Shown here: positions 24,686-32,241 of the stretch, piece after piece
How positions within the stretch are numbered: position 1 is the stretch's first letter
How the letters are laid out: each line of letters opens with the position of its first letter
DNA from: Rugosimonospora sp036494675
Lineage (GTDB): Bacteria; Actinomycetota; Actinomycetes; Mycobacteriales; Micromonosporaceae
Reading direction: 5' to 3'
Assembly (NCBI GenBank): GCA_036494675.1
Contig: DASXOA010000220.1
Span: forward strand, 1-33,747
Length of the DNA: 33,747 nucleotides
The notes under the pieces: model-generated
Databases searched by the model: none
The model's input: only the letters and a program-made list of their open reading frames with translations
Told to the model about the DNA's origin: nothing
Translations under genes and position numbers: made by a program

Positions 24686-24691
24686 AGGGTA
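24686..24691 (-). promoter_or_regulatory. Candidate -10 element for carD
   Basis: TACCCT on the minus strand, predicting a leader of about 20 nt before ATG 24658 that contains the ribosome-binding site. No convincing -35 is present, as in many CarD-responsive promoters. Confidence 0.4.
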
Positions 24692-24771
24692 ACACGACAC
24701 CGCCCTCCCGGCCCAGTCCGGGGGTGAGCATTAGCGCTGGTCAGGGTGGTTGTGAGACCCGTTTCTTCAGC

Positions 24772-24799
24772 TTGACACGGACAATCATCCATGCATCAT
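24772..24799 (+). promoter_or_regulatory. Promoter with consensus -35 for the leader ORF and thioredoxin-like gene
   Basis: Perfect -35 TTGACA (24772-24777), a 16-bp spacer, and -10 CATCAT (24794-24799, 4/6 consensus). It would start transcription near 24806, giving a leader of about 65 nt before the small ORF at 24871. It is the best -35 in the window. Confidence 0.6.
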
Positions 24800-24870
24800 C
24801 ACGTTCGGTAATCGGCCTGTGACCAGCGAGAACGCTGATCCACCACATGTCCGGACATAGGAGAGAGTAA

Positions 24871-24942
24871 GTGCGGCTCTCGGCGGGTAGGAAAGTATGG
24901 CTCGCACTCTGGCGCGTCGCCCGTCAGATACGGGAAAGTTAA
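24871..24942 (+). CDS. Small ORF (23 aa), possible leader peptide
   Basis: GTG at 24871 follows a strong ribosome-binding site (AGGAGAG, ending about 6 nt before). The peptide has 23 residues, starts MRLSAGRKVWLALW and is basic with two Trp; it ends with TAA at 24940-24942. It lies 23 nt before the ATG of the thioredoxin-like gene and behind a consensus promoter. It may be a true small protein, an upstream ORF that couples translation, or chance. The TAA stop and two AT-ending codons are rare for this genome. Nothing in it matches a known attenuator such as a run of one amino acid. Confidence 0.4.
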   Translation: MRLSAGRKVWLALWRVARQIRES

Positions 24943-24965
24943 CGGTAGGGCCGAGGAGACAAGCC

Positions 24966-25706
24966 ATGGGCACCCTGCGCGGGGACAACGGCGGCGAACG
25001 ACCGCACGATGGCGGCGGCGTGCCAGGTCTCCCTCCAGAATGGGGCGCCATCGTCATACCGGACGATGCCGCCGAACTCGACCACGAAGCGGCCGCGTTG
25101 CGGCGCGAATGGCGGCGTACCGCCCGCCGGGACCGGTGGCGCAAACGCCTCCGTCTGCCGCCCCGGGTCAAGCATCTGGGCTCCGACAGCGCACCGACGC
25201 TCGGGATCCCGCTGCTGATCATGACGGTGGCCATCATCGCGACGCTGACCAGCCTGTTCGCGCTCGCCTGGCCCAGCCGGCCGGCGCAGCACACGGCCAT
25301 CGCCGGCGCCCCGTCGGCCTCCGGCAGCACCGCGCTTCCGGACCTGACGCTGTTCGACGCGGCCAACAAGCCGATCCAACTGCGGGAGAGCCTGCCCGCG
25401 CTCATCCTGCTCGTCGACGGGTGCGACTGCACCATGCTGATCTCTTCCGCCTCCACCGCGGCCCCCGCCTCGGTGACGGTCCTCGCCGTCGGCCGCACGG
25501 CTCCACCGCTGCCGAGCCCGTCGCTCGGCCGCAAACTGCGGGCGGTCTCCGACCCGACCGGCATGCTCCGATCACGGTATGCCAGCTCCACCACGGTGGA
25601 CGGAGTGGTCGCCGTACTGGTGGAGAGCACCGGGAAGGTCACCAGGACCGTGCAGCCGGTGCGGAGAGTCGACGACTTCAAGGCCGACCTCGTCCGCCTC
25701 GGCTAG
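24966..25706 (+). CDS. Membrane-anchored thioredoxin-like protein with CxC motif
   Basis: Protein of 246 aa. A polar N-terminal part with a strongly basic segment (about 46-70, many Arg) precedes one transmembrane helix (about 79-102). The outer domain (about 118-246) has the order of a thioredoxin/peroxiredoxin-like fold: 'LPDLTLFDAANKPIQL', then strand 'ALILLVDGCDC', 'SVTVLAVGR', 'VSDPTGMLRSRY', 'VVAVLVESTGKV'. Where thioredoxins have CxxC it has Cys-Asp-Cys. ATG at 24966 follows GAGGAGA at 7-nt spacing; the in-frame ATG at 24897 is an alternative with a poorer site and overlaps the leader ORF. The fold call is by pattern, and no substrate is known. Confidence 0.65.
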   Translation: MGTLRGDNGGERPHDGGGVPGLPPEWGAIVIPDDAAELDHEAAALRREWRRTARRDRWRKRLRLPPRVKHLGSDSAPTLGIPLLIMTVAIIATLTSLFALAWPSRPAQHTAIAGAPSASGSTALPDLTLFDAANKPIQLRESLPALILLVDGCDCTMLISSASTAAPASVTVLAVGRTAPPLPSPSLGRKLRAVSDPTGMLRSRYASSTTVDGVVAVLVESTGKVTRTVQPVRRVDDFKADLVRLG

Positions 25707-25817
25707 TCGCGGTGGGCCGGCCGCCCGGCTAGTCGCGGTGGGCCGGCCGCCCGGCTAGTCGCGGTGGGCCCGCCGCCCGGCTAGTCGCGGTGGGCCCGCC
25801 GCCCGGCCGACCCACCG
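25701..25817. repeat. Four 26-bp tandem units plus a matching terminator arm
   Basis: Units at 25701-25726, 25727-25752, 25753-25778 and 25779-25804 each begin GGCTAGTCGCGG and end CCGCCC; the first two are identical, as are the last two, and the pairs differ by one base. The first unit carries the TAG stop of the thioredoxin-like gene (25704-25706). Just after the array, GGCCGACCCACCG (25805-25817) is the reverse complement, with one mismatch, of CGGTGGGCCGGCC in units 1 and 2. So one 3' terminator arm faces four copies of its 5' arm. The genes on either side are convergent. Confidence 0.9.
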
Positions 25818-25821
25818 TCAG

Positions 25822-26853
25822 CTAGGGCGTCGCGCGCAGCAGCGTGGCGTAGAGCGTCAGGCCCGGCCCGAATGCCATGGCGAGCACGTGCCGGGGAGTC
25901 AGCCGGCGCAGCGAATCCAAGATCATTAGTACCGTCGGGGACGAGCAGTTGCCGTGCTCCGCCAGTACCTGCCGGGACGGCTCCATCGCCGGATCGGACA
26001 GCTCCAGCCGGTCGCGCACCACGTTCAGGATGCGCGGGCCGCCCGGGTGCACCGCCCAGCCGTCGACGTCGCCGCGGGCCAGCCCGTGCCGGTCCAGCAG
26101 ACCGTCCACGAGCCCCGCGACGTGCTGGTCCAGCACGTCCGGTACCCGCTGGGACAACCCCATGCGGAAACCCAGATCGGTGACGTCCCAGGTCATGTGG
26201 TCGGCGGTGGCCGCATCCGTCACGGACTCCACGTCCAGCACCTCGTACCCCGGACCTCCCGGCAGCACCACGACGGCCGCCGCGGCGTCGGAGAACAGCG
26301 AGTGCGCGACGATCTGACCGGTGTCCGCACTCGGCGGCTGCACGTGCAGGCTGGTCAACTCCAGGCACAGCAGCACCGCGGGACGGCCCCGGGCCTGCAC
26401 GAAATCGGCCACGACGCCGAGCCCGGGCAGCGCCGCGTAGCAGCCCATGTGCCCGATGAACAGCCGCTGGGTGTCCGGTGACATGCCCAGGTCGCGGGCG
26501 AGCAGGATGTCCAGGCCAGGGGTCACGTAGCCGGTGCACGAGCAGACCGCGAACAGCCCGACCTCCGAGGCCGCCAGCCCGGCGGCGTCGAGCGCGTCGG
26601 TCACCGCGGACTTGCCCAGCGGCAGCGCCTCGGTCAGGTACCGCTGCATCCGCCTGGCCGTCGACCAGCCGGACACGTCCTCGATCACCGGGTTGATCGC
26701 GCCGTGCCGCCGTTGCACGCCCGAGTTGCGGAACAGCCGGTTCGCCAGCGCGCGCTGGACGCCGGAGTAGTGGTGCGAGAAGAAGCCCGACCAGAGCTCA
26801 TCCTGGCTCTGTGAGGGGGGGTGGGCGATGCCGACGCCGGCGATCACTACCAC
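25822..26853 (-). CDS. Type III polyketide synthase (chalcone/alkylresorcinol synthase-like)
   Basis: Homodimeric ketosynthase-fold enzyme of 343 aa that extends an acyl-CoA with malonyl-CoA and cyclises the chain. The catalytic triad is C138 (GHMGCYAALPGL), H269 (AVHPGGPRIL) and N302 (EHGNCSSPTV), and the C-terminal AFGPGLT loop is present. Bacterial members with this neighbourhood usually make alkylresorcinols or alkylpyrones; the product here is inference. Two starts are possible, GTG 26853 or GTG 26847 (which would overlap the upstream stop as TAGTG); the first gives the common MxxIAGVG start. It is co-directional and overlapping with the flavoprotein gene, then methyltransferase, with UbiA divergent. 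Confidence 0.92.
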   Translation of the reverse strand: MVVIAGVGIAHPPSQSQDELWSGFFSHHYSGVQRALANRLFRNSGVQRRHGAINPVIEDVSGWSTARRMQRYLTEALPLGKSAVTDALDAAGLAASEVGLFAVCSCTGYVTPGLDILLARDLGMSPDTQRLFIGHMGCYAALPGLGVVADFVQARGRPAVLLCLELTSLHVQPPSADTGQIVAHSLFSDAAAAVVVLPGGPGYEVLDVESVTDAATADHMTWDVTDLGFRMGLSQRVPDVLDQHVAGLVDGLLDRHGLARGDVDGWAVHPGGPRILNVVRDRLELSDPAMEPSRQVLAEHGNCSSPTVLMILDSLRRLTPRHVLAMAFGPGLTLYATLLRATP

Positions 26854-28013
26854 CGCGGTGCCGATCCGTCGGAGTCCGGGTCGCCGCCCAGCGCCGCGAT
26901 GCCCAGCCAGTCGGCGCACACGTCCGAGGTGGCCGGCTGGAGCGAGCCGCAGCGTGCGTCCCGGTACAGCCGTTCCAGCGGATTGCCGCGCCGGGTGGCG
27001 GAGGTACCCGCCGCTTCCAGCATGGACGCGGCGACGTCGGCCGCCGTCGTACCCGCGAGCAGCTTGGCCCGCCACACCCAGCGGTTGGTGTCCGGGTCGC
27101 CGGGATCGCTGTCGACCAGCCGGGCCGCCTCCCCCACCGCCAGCCGGGCCGCGGCCACGGCGGCGTCGGCGCGACCGAGCCGGGACCGTACCCACGGCAG
27201 GTCTGCCACCCCGCGACCGCTCACGTGCGCCACGCAGGCGTCGATCGAGGCCTGGGCCACGCCGACGTACACGGCGGCGTAGCTGGCCACCAGCCAGTGC
27301 GGCATGAGCTGCGCGAACCAGAGCGCCAGCCCCTCCACGCCGCCGAGCAGGGTGGTCGGCGCGACCCGGACGTCCAGGTGCAGGTCGTGTGAGCAGGTGG
27401 CACGCATGCCGAGCGAGTCCCAGGTCTCCTCGACGCGGATGCCGGGGGTGTCGGCCGGCACCAGGAACTGGGAGACCGTCTCGGGATCCTCGGCGCTACG
27501 CGCGGCGACCAGGTACGCGTCGGCCTGGCCGGAACCGGACACGAAGGACTTCGTACCCTTGATCAGGTACCCGTCGCCCTCCCGCACGTACTCGGTGGAC
27601 AGCCGGGACAACCGGGAACCCGCACCCCGTTCGCTCATCGCGACCGCGTAGAAGGCGCCCCCCGCCGCCGCACGCAGGATCTCGTCCCGCGCCACGAAGA
27701 ACTCGTCCGGCACACCCAGCGCGCTGGCCATGGCCTCCGGGATGCCGGCCAGCGCCCCGGTGACCGAGGCGTGCATGTTGAACACCAGCGCGGTCGCGCC
27801 GCTGCCCCTGGCCAGCTCGAACGCCACCCTCGCATACTCGGCGAAGCCGGCGCCCAGACCGCCGAGGCGGGTGGGGACCATGAGGCCGAAGAGACCCTCG
27901 GTGCGCAGGTCGGCGAAGTCGTCCACCGGGAACGACCCGTCCCGGTCGTGCGTTGCCGCGCGGCCGGCGAAGCGCGGCGCCAAACGCCGTGCCGCGGCCA
28001 ACGGATCGCTCAT
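26847..28013 (-). CDS. Acyl-CoA dehydrogenase-like flavoprotein lacking the catalytic Glu
   Basis: Protein of 388 aa with the acyl-CoA dehydrogenase fold: N-terminal helical domain (about 1-115), middle beta domain (about 120-220, 'AMSERGAGSRLSRLST' and 'GYLIKGTKSFVSGSGQADAYLVAA') and C-terminal helical domain. In ordinary dehydrogenases the catalytic base is the Glu of a YEGT motif; the aligned segment here (RDARCGSLQPATSDV, from 351) has Pro360, and no Glu is evident at the alternative IVD/LCAD position. It is therefore more likely a flavin-dependent monooxygenase or other ACAD-fold oxidase. ATG at 28013 follows GAGGA. The PKS starts at its stop codon, so it probably acts on the PKS product, for example by ring hydroxylation. 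Confidence 0.82.
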   Translation of the reverse strand: MSDPLAAARRLAPRFAGRAATHDRDGSFPVDDFADLRTEGLFGLMVPTRLGGLGAGFAEYARVAFELARGSGATALVFNMHASVTGALAGIPEAMASALGVPDEFFVARDEILRAAAGGAFYAVAMSERGAGSRLSRLSTEYVREGDGYLIKGTKSFVSGSGQADAYLVAARSAEDPETVSQFLVPADTPGIRVEETWDSLGMRATCSHDLHLDVRVAPTTLLGGVEGLALWFAQLMPHWLVASYAAVYVGVAQASIDACVAHVSGRGVADLPWVRSRLGRADAAVAAARLAVGEAARLVDSDPGDPDTNRWVWRAKLLAGTTAADVAASMLEAAGTSATRRGNPLERLYRDARCGSLQPATSDVCADWLGIAALGGDPDSDGSAPRW

Positions 28014-28079
28014 GCCGGATCCTCGCTCCGCTGCGGTCCGGCATGAGGCACAGAAAGCCTGCGACTCTGATTCGCTCGC

Positions 28080-28781
28080 TCAGGCTCGCTCATTCTTGAC
28101 CCCCCGTCCCTGGTAGAGCACCGCCGTGGACCAGGTCGGCACCATGGTCACCTCCCCTCGATGGGTGGCCAGCCAGCGAACCAGCCCGCCGACCGATGGC
28201 CGGATGCCTCTGATGTCGAGCACTACCCCGTGCCGGGCGCACTCACTCCTCAGCACGCGTACGTCGACGAACAGGTTCGGATCGTGGATGCCCCGCGGAG
28301 CCGCGCCGGGGATGCGTTCGGCGACGGTGACCGCCAGCAGCCGGGCCGCGCCGGTCGCGTTGAGCGTGTCCAGGACCAGGATGCCGCCGGGCCGCAGGAG
28401 GCGGCACGCCTCGGCCACCGTACTGCGCAGGTCGACCACGTGTTCGAGCAGTTCACCGGCGCTGACGACGTCCGCGCAGCCGTCCCGCAACGGCACCGCC
28501 GCCGCGTCGCCCCGTACCGGCAGCACGCCGTGGGTGCCCGCCTGCTCCAGAGCGGAGGCGACCAGGTCCACCCCGACGTGCCGGTACCCCTTCCCGGCCA
28601 GATGGGGGGCCAGCAGCCCGGCCCCGCAGCCGAGGTCGACGAGGACGGCGTCCGGCCTGGTGGCCGGCGGGACCAGCCGGGCACGGGCGGCGGCGAGCCA
28701 GTGCAGCATTGCGAAGGCGCCATCGAGGCGCCACCATTCGCCCGCCAGGGCGTCATATTGCGCCAGATCATTCCGCCGCAC
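28080..28781 (-). CDS. Class I SAM-dependent methyltransferase (UbiG-like)
   Basis: Methyltransferase of 233 aa. SAM-binding motif I VLVDLGCGAG is at 46-55, followed by acidic D72 at the end of strand 2, 'VPLRDGCADVVSAGELLEHV' (motif II/III region) and 'RLLRPGGILVLDTL' (motif post-III). The N-terminus 'YDALAGEWWRLDGAFAMLHWL' and 'RGIHDPNLFV' recall UbiG/Coq3 O-methyltransferases of quinone biosynthesis. GTG at 28781 is used for lack of a better in-frame start. It lies upstream of the flavoprotein and PKS genes on the same strand and divergent from UbiA, so O-methylation of a hydroxylated alkylresorcinol is the likely reaction. That role is inference. Confidence 0.87.
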   Translation of the reverse strand: MRRNDLAQYDALAGEWWRLDGAFAMLHWLAAARARLVPPATRPDAVLVDLGCGAGLLAPHLAGKGYRHVGVDLVASALEQAGTHGVLPVRGDAAAVPLRDGCADVVSAGELLEHVVDLRSTVAEACRLLRPGGILVLDTLNATGAARLLAVTVAERIPGAAPRGIHDPNLFVDVRVLRSECARHGVVLDIRGIRPSVGGLVRWLATHRGEVTMVPTWSTAVLYQGRGVKNERA

Positions 28782-28857
28782 CCTGGTTAGCCTGGCATGA
28801 AACCGTGAGATCCAACAGACTTGCGGCGATCCGGGTCGGGATCGGGAGGGGGCGAGC

Positions 28858-29652
28858 GTGCGGGGCCTGCTGCGGGCGTGTCACCCGGAGCCCACCGCCG
28901 CGGTGACGCTGGTCGCCGCCCTGCTCGCGATCGTGGTCGGGCACGGGCCGGGCGCGGTGGCGGCGATCGCCGTCGCGGTGCTCGGCAGTCAACTGGCGGT
29001 CGGGTGGACCAACGACTGGCTGGACGCACCCCGGGACGCCCTGACCGGGCGCCGGGACAAGCCGATCCCGGCCGGTGCGGTCTCCCGCCGTACGGTGGGC
29101 ATCGGCGCCCTGGTCGCCGCGGTGGCGACCGTACCGCTGGCGTTGCTGTCCGGGCCGGTACCGGCGTCGTTCCTGATCGTGGGCATGATCTGCGGCCTGC
29201 TGTACGACTGGCCGCTGAAGTTCACCGCCGCTTCGCCGGTGCCGTACCTGGTCGCGTTCGGGGCGCTCGCCGCGTTCGTCGCCGGTACCGGCTCCTGGTG
29301 GTTGATCCTGGCGGCCGCGCTGCTCGGCGGCGGCGCGCACTTCGTCAACGTCCTGCCGGACCTGGCGGACGACCTGGCCGCCGGGGTGCGCGGCCTGCCG
29401 CACCGCATCGGTGCCACCGGCTCCTGGGTGGCCGGCGGAACGCTGCTGGTGGCGGCGACCGCCGCGCTGGTCTTCGGACCGGCCGGGCCGCCGTCGTGGC
29501 CGGGACTGGCGGTCCTGGCGGCAGCCGTGGTGGTGCTGCCCGCCGGTTGGTACCTCGCCCGCCGCCCCGGCTCGCGTGCCGCGTTCCGATCGGTTCTGGT
29601 GGTGGCGCTCGCGGACGTGATCCTGCTGCTGGTGTCGGGTACGGCGCGCTGA
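28858..29652 (+). CDS. UbiA-family prenyltransferase
   Basis: Integral-membrane aromatic prenyltransferase of 264 aa with about eight hydrophobic segments. The two Asp-rich motifs that hold Mg-diphosphate are present: N52-D53xxD56xxxD60 (NDWLDAPRD) followed by GRRDKPIPAG, and D168LADD172LAAGVRGLPHRIG. Such enzymes attach an isoprenoid chain to a phenol, quinone or similar acceptor. GTG at 28858 follows GGGAGGG at 8-nt spacing. It is divergent from the methyltransferase-flavoprotein-PKS operon, and the set as a whole resembles gene clusters for prenylated alkyl-hydroquinones. The chain length it transfers cannot be read from sequence. Confidence 0.9.
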   Translation: MRGLLRACHPEPTAAVTLVAALLAIVVGHGPGAVAAIAVAVLGSQLAVGWTNDWLDAPRDALTGRRDKPIPAGAVSRRTVGIGALVAAVATVPLALLSGPVPASFLIVGMICGLLYDWPLKFTAASPVPYLVAFGALAAFVAGTGSWWLILAAALLGGGAHFVNVLPDLADDLAAGVRGLPHRIGATGSWVAGGTLLVAATAALVFGPAGPPSWPGLAVLAAAVVVLPAGWYLARRPGSRAAFRSVLVVALADVILLLVSGTAR

Positions 29653-29785
29653 CCACGCCGGTACGGCGGTCCGCCCGCCCGGCACGGTCGGCTGAAGAGG
29701 CCGGGTGCCCGCCGGGGCCGGAATCATGGCCACTACGCTGTACCGCGTTGTGCTTTCCCGTGTTGTCGTTCCGAGGAGGAGCGCC

Positions 29786-30661
29786 GTGACCCGCTCGCAT
29801 CGCCGGCGCCTGGTCGTCCCGGCTGTCGCGGCAGCGTTGGCGCTGCCGACCGGCCTGCTCGCCGCGTGCAGCGCCGGCCAGCTCGCGGCGACCTCGCTGA
29901 TCACCTCCGCCGTCCCGGGCGCACAGGCCAGCGTGAACGCCGGCTCGCCCGACGAGACCATCCAGATCGCCAATGCCACGGTCGACTACAACGGCCCGCA
30001 GGGGTACCCGGCCGGCGGCAATGCGCCGCTGTCGCTATGGATCTTCAACAACACCAGCAAGGACATCACGCTCACCGGAGTGGGCAGCCCCAGTGGCGGC
30101 CAGGTCGTCATCTCGAACGGGGCGGCCCCCGGCATCCCGAGCGTCTGCCAGAACTCGGCCAGGCCGATCCAGCCGAACCCGTCGACCGGCGCGCCGGACC
30201 GCGGTGTGGCGCCGTCGATGGGCGCATCCGGCGGGATCAGCCCGCAGGGCCCGACCGGTACGCCCTCGAACAACAGCGTCGCGAAGCCCACCAGCTCGGC
30301 ACAGGAGTCCGCCTCCGCGTCGGCTTCGGGCTCCGCTTCCGCTTCCGCCGAACCGTCGGGCTCGGCGACGCCGTCGGCGGCCGCCTCGGCCGTTACCGCC
30401 GGCTCGACCGAGGTCAGCGTCGCGATCAAGGCGGACGGCTGCGTCGCGCTGACGAGGCCGAGCAGCCAGTTCCTCCAGGTCACCAACCTGTCCGGGCCGC
30501 TCCTGCCGGGTAAGACGGTGAACCTGACCTTCACGTTCCAGCAGACCGGCGGCGGGCAGTTCACCATCGGCACCGACAAGAACCCGCTGGCCGTCCCGGT
30601 GAACGTGCCGAGCAGCCCGGACTCGCGCCAGACGGCCGCGGTACCCGCCGCGACCGACTAG
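29786..30661 (+). CDS. lpqE: LpqE-like lipoprotein
   Basis: Secreted lipoprotein of 291 aa. A basic start (MTRSHRRR), hydrophobic stretch and lipobox LLAAC give Cys28 as the lipidation site. The mature part has a first beta-rich block ('IANATVDYNGPQGYPAGGNAPLSLWIFNNTS' in parts, about 58-100), a Ser/Ala/Pro low-complexity linker (about 160-215) and a second beta-rich block ending 'FTFQQTGGGQFTIGTDKN'. The two blocks resemble halves of a PCu(A)C copper-chaperone-like domain, but no Met/His copper ligands are evident. The name rests mainly on synteny: it precedes radA and disA as Rv3584 (LpqE) does in M. tuberculosis. GTG at 29786 follows GAGGAGGA. Confidence 0.68.
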   Translation: MTRSHRRRLVVPAVAAALALPTGLLAACSAGQLAATSLITSAVPGAQASVNAGSPDETIQIANATVDYNGPQGYPAGGNAPLSLWIFNNTSKDITLTGVGSPSGGQVVISNGAAPGIPSVCQNSARPIQPNPSTGAPDRGVAPSMGASGGISPQGPTGTPSNNSVAKPTSSAQESASASASGSASASAEPSGSATPSAAASAVTAGSTEVSVAIKADGCVALTRPSSQFLQVTNLSGPLLPGKTVNLTFTFQQTGGGQFTIGTDKNPLAVPVNVPSSPDSRQTAAVPAATD

Positions 30662-30720
30662 GGTCCGCAACCGGTCACCGTGATCCGTCGTGCCGGCCAG
30701 CATTTGTCGTACCGGTCGGT

Positions 30721-30726
30721 TAGCTT
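30721..30726 (+). promoter_or_regulatory. Leaderless -10 element of radA
   Basis: TAGCTT, then 6 nt (30727-30732), then GTG 30733. No ribosome-binding site precedes the start. Confidence 0.55.
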
Positions 30727-30732
30727 GCTGCC

Positions 30733-32193
30733 GTGAATGAGAGATCGGCGAAGCCGCGAGTCACCCGGCCGGCACGGGCGGCCTATGAGTGCGACGCGTG
30801 CGGGCACCGGCCGCCCAAGTGGGTCGGCCGCTGCCCCGAGTGCGGCGAGTGGGGCTCGATCATCGATTCCACCGGCGGCGCCGCCATTCCGGCGAGCCTG
30901 CGCACGGTCACCGCGCGGGCACCGCTACAGCCGGCCCGACCGATCGCCACGATCAGCGCGGAGCCGGCCCGCTACCGGCCGACCGGCGTGGCCGAGCTGG
31001 ACCGGGTGCTGGGCGGCGGCCTGATCCCCGGCGCCGTGGTCCTGCTGGCCGGCGAGCCCGGCGTGGGCAAGTCCACCCTGCTGCTCGACGTCGCCCAGCA
31101 GTGGGCGTCCGGCTCCGGCCTCCCGCCGGGATCCCCCGCCTCGACCTGCCTGGTGATCTCGGGCGAGGAGTCGACCAGCCAGGTGCGGCTGCGTGCCGAG
31201 CGACTCGGTGCCCTGCACGAGCTGCTCTACCTGGCCGCCGAGACCGACCTGGAGGCGGTGCTCGGCCACCTGGACGCGGTGAAGCCCGGGTTGCTTATCA
31301 TCGACTCGGTCCAGACCATCTCCGCACCCGGCACCGACGGGACGCCCGGGGGCGTGACGCAGGTCCGCGCGGTGACCGCCGCGCTCGTCTCGATCGCGAA
31401 GGAGCGCGGCATCGCCACCGTGCTCGTGGGTCATGTCACAAAGGACGGTCAGGTGGCCGGCCCCCGGACGCTGGAGCACCTGGTCGACGTGGTGCTCCAG
31501 TTCGAGGGCGACAAGCACTCCTCGTTGCGGATGGTGCGCGGCCTGAAGAACCGGTTCGGGGCCGCCGACGAGGTCGGCTGCTTCGAGATGCACGAGGGCG
31601 GCATCAGCAGCCTTCCCGATCCGAGCGGACTGTTCCTCACCCGCTACGCGGAACCGACCCCTGGCGCCTGCGTCACCGTGGCCATGGAGGGTCGCCGCGC
31701 GTTGGTGACCGAGATCCAGGCGCTGATCGGCGCGCAGGTCGCCGGGTCGCCCCGGCGCACCGTCTCGGGGCTCGACTCGGCGCGGCTGGCGATGGTGCTC
31801 GCCGTGCTCGAGCGCCGCACCGAGGCGAGGCTCCACGACCGTGAGGTGTTCGCCGCGACGGTGGGCGGCATCCGCGTGGTCGAGCCCGCGGCGGACCTGG
31901 CCGTGGCGCTGGCCGTGGCGTCCGCGCGGCACAACCTTCCGCTGGCCGCCGACCTCGTGGCGATCGGCGAGGTCGGGCTGACCGGCGAGGTGCGGCGGGT
32001 GGGTGCGGTGCCGCGCCGGCTCGCCGAGGCCGGCCGGCTGGGCTTCCGGCGGGCACTCGTCCCGTTCGGCTGCGGCCCGGCGGCAGAGGGTTCCGCGCCG
32101 GCGGGCATGACGGTCCGCGAGGTCGGTGACGTGCGCAGCGCGGTGCGCTGGGCGGCCGGCGTCTCGGCGGAAACGACGCCCGATGAGCAATGA
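30733..32193 (+). CDS. radA: DNA repair protein RadA
   Basis: RecA-like branch-migration helicase of 486 aa acting in homologous recombination. The N-terminal C4 zinc finger has C20, C23, C34 and C37 (CDACG…CPECG). The ATPase domain has Walker A GEPGVGKST (107-115), and the RadA-specific KNRFG motif is at 272-276. The C-terminal part (about 310-480) is the Lon-protease-like domain ('GGIRVVEPAADLAVALAVAS', 'GEVGLTGEVRRV') without protease activity. Length and domains are complete. It is followed by disA, a pairing common in Gram-positive bacteria, where RadA modulates DisA activity (known from other species). Confidence 0.96.
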   Translation: MNERSAKPRVTRPARAAYECDACGHRPPKWVGRCPECGEWGSIIDSTGGAAIPASLRTVTARAPLQPARPIATISAEPARYRPTGVAELDRVLGGGLIPGAVVLLAGEPGVGKSTLLLDVAQQWASGSGLPPGSPASTCLVISGEESTSQVRLRAERLGALHELLYLAAETDLEAVLGHLDAVKPGLLIIDSVQTISAPGTDGTPGGVTQVRAVTAALVSIAKERGIATVLVGHVTKDGQVAGPRTLEHLVDVVLQFEGDKHSSLRMVRGLKNRFGAADEVGCFEMHEGGISSLPDPSGLFLTRYAEPTPGACVTVAMEGRRALVTEIQALIGAQVAGSPRRTVSGLDSARLAMVLAVLERRTEARLHDREVFAATVGGIRVVEPAADLAVALAVASARHNLPLAADLVAIGEVGLTGEVRRVGAVPRRLAEAGRLGFRRALVPFGCGPAAEGSAPAGMTVREVGDVRSAVRWAAGVSAETTPDEQ

Positions 32194-32229
32194 CCCACAC
32201 CACAGCGTCACTGGGTGGATAGCCATCCG

Positions 32230-32235
32230 TAGAAT
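32230..32235 (+). promoter_or_regulatory. Leaderless -10 element of disA
   Basis: TAGAAT (5/6 match to TATAAT), then 6 nt, then GTG 32242. It lies in the 48-bp gap after radA, so disA can be transcribed on its own. Confidence 0.65.
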
Positions 32236-32241
32236 GTGCGG

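Noticed and set aside
24897..24965. ATG at 24897 as start of the thioredoxin-like gene
   Set aside because: Its ribosome-binding site is poorer and it would overlap the leader ORF; ATG 24966 has GAGGAGA at ideal spacing. Not fully excluded.
20631..25817. Short tandem arrays considered as CRISPRs
   Set aside because: Units at 20631 and 25701 (and at 14472) follow each other with no unique spacers, and no cas genes are present.
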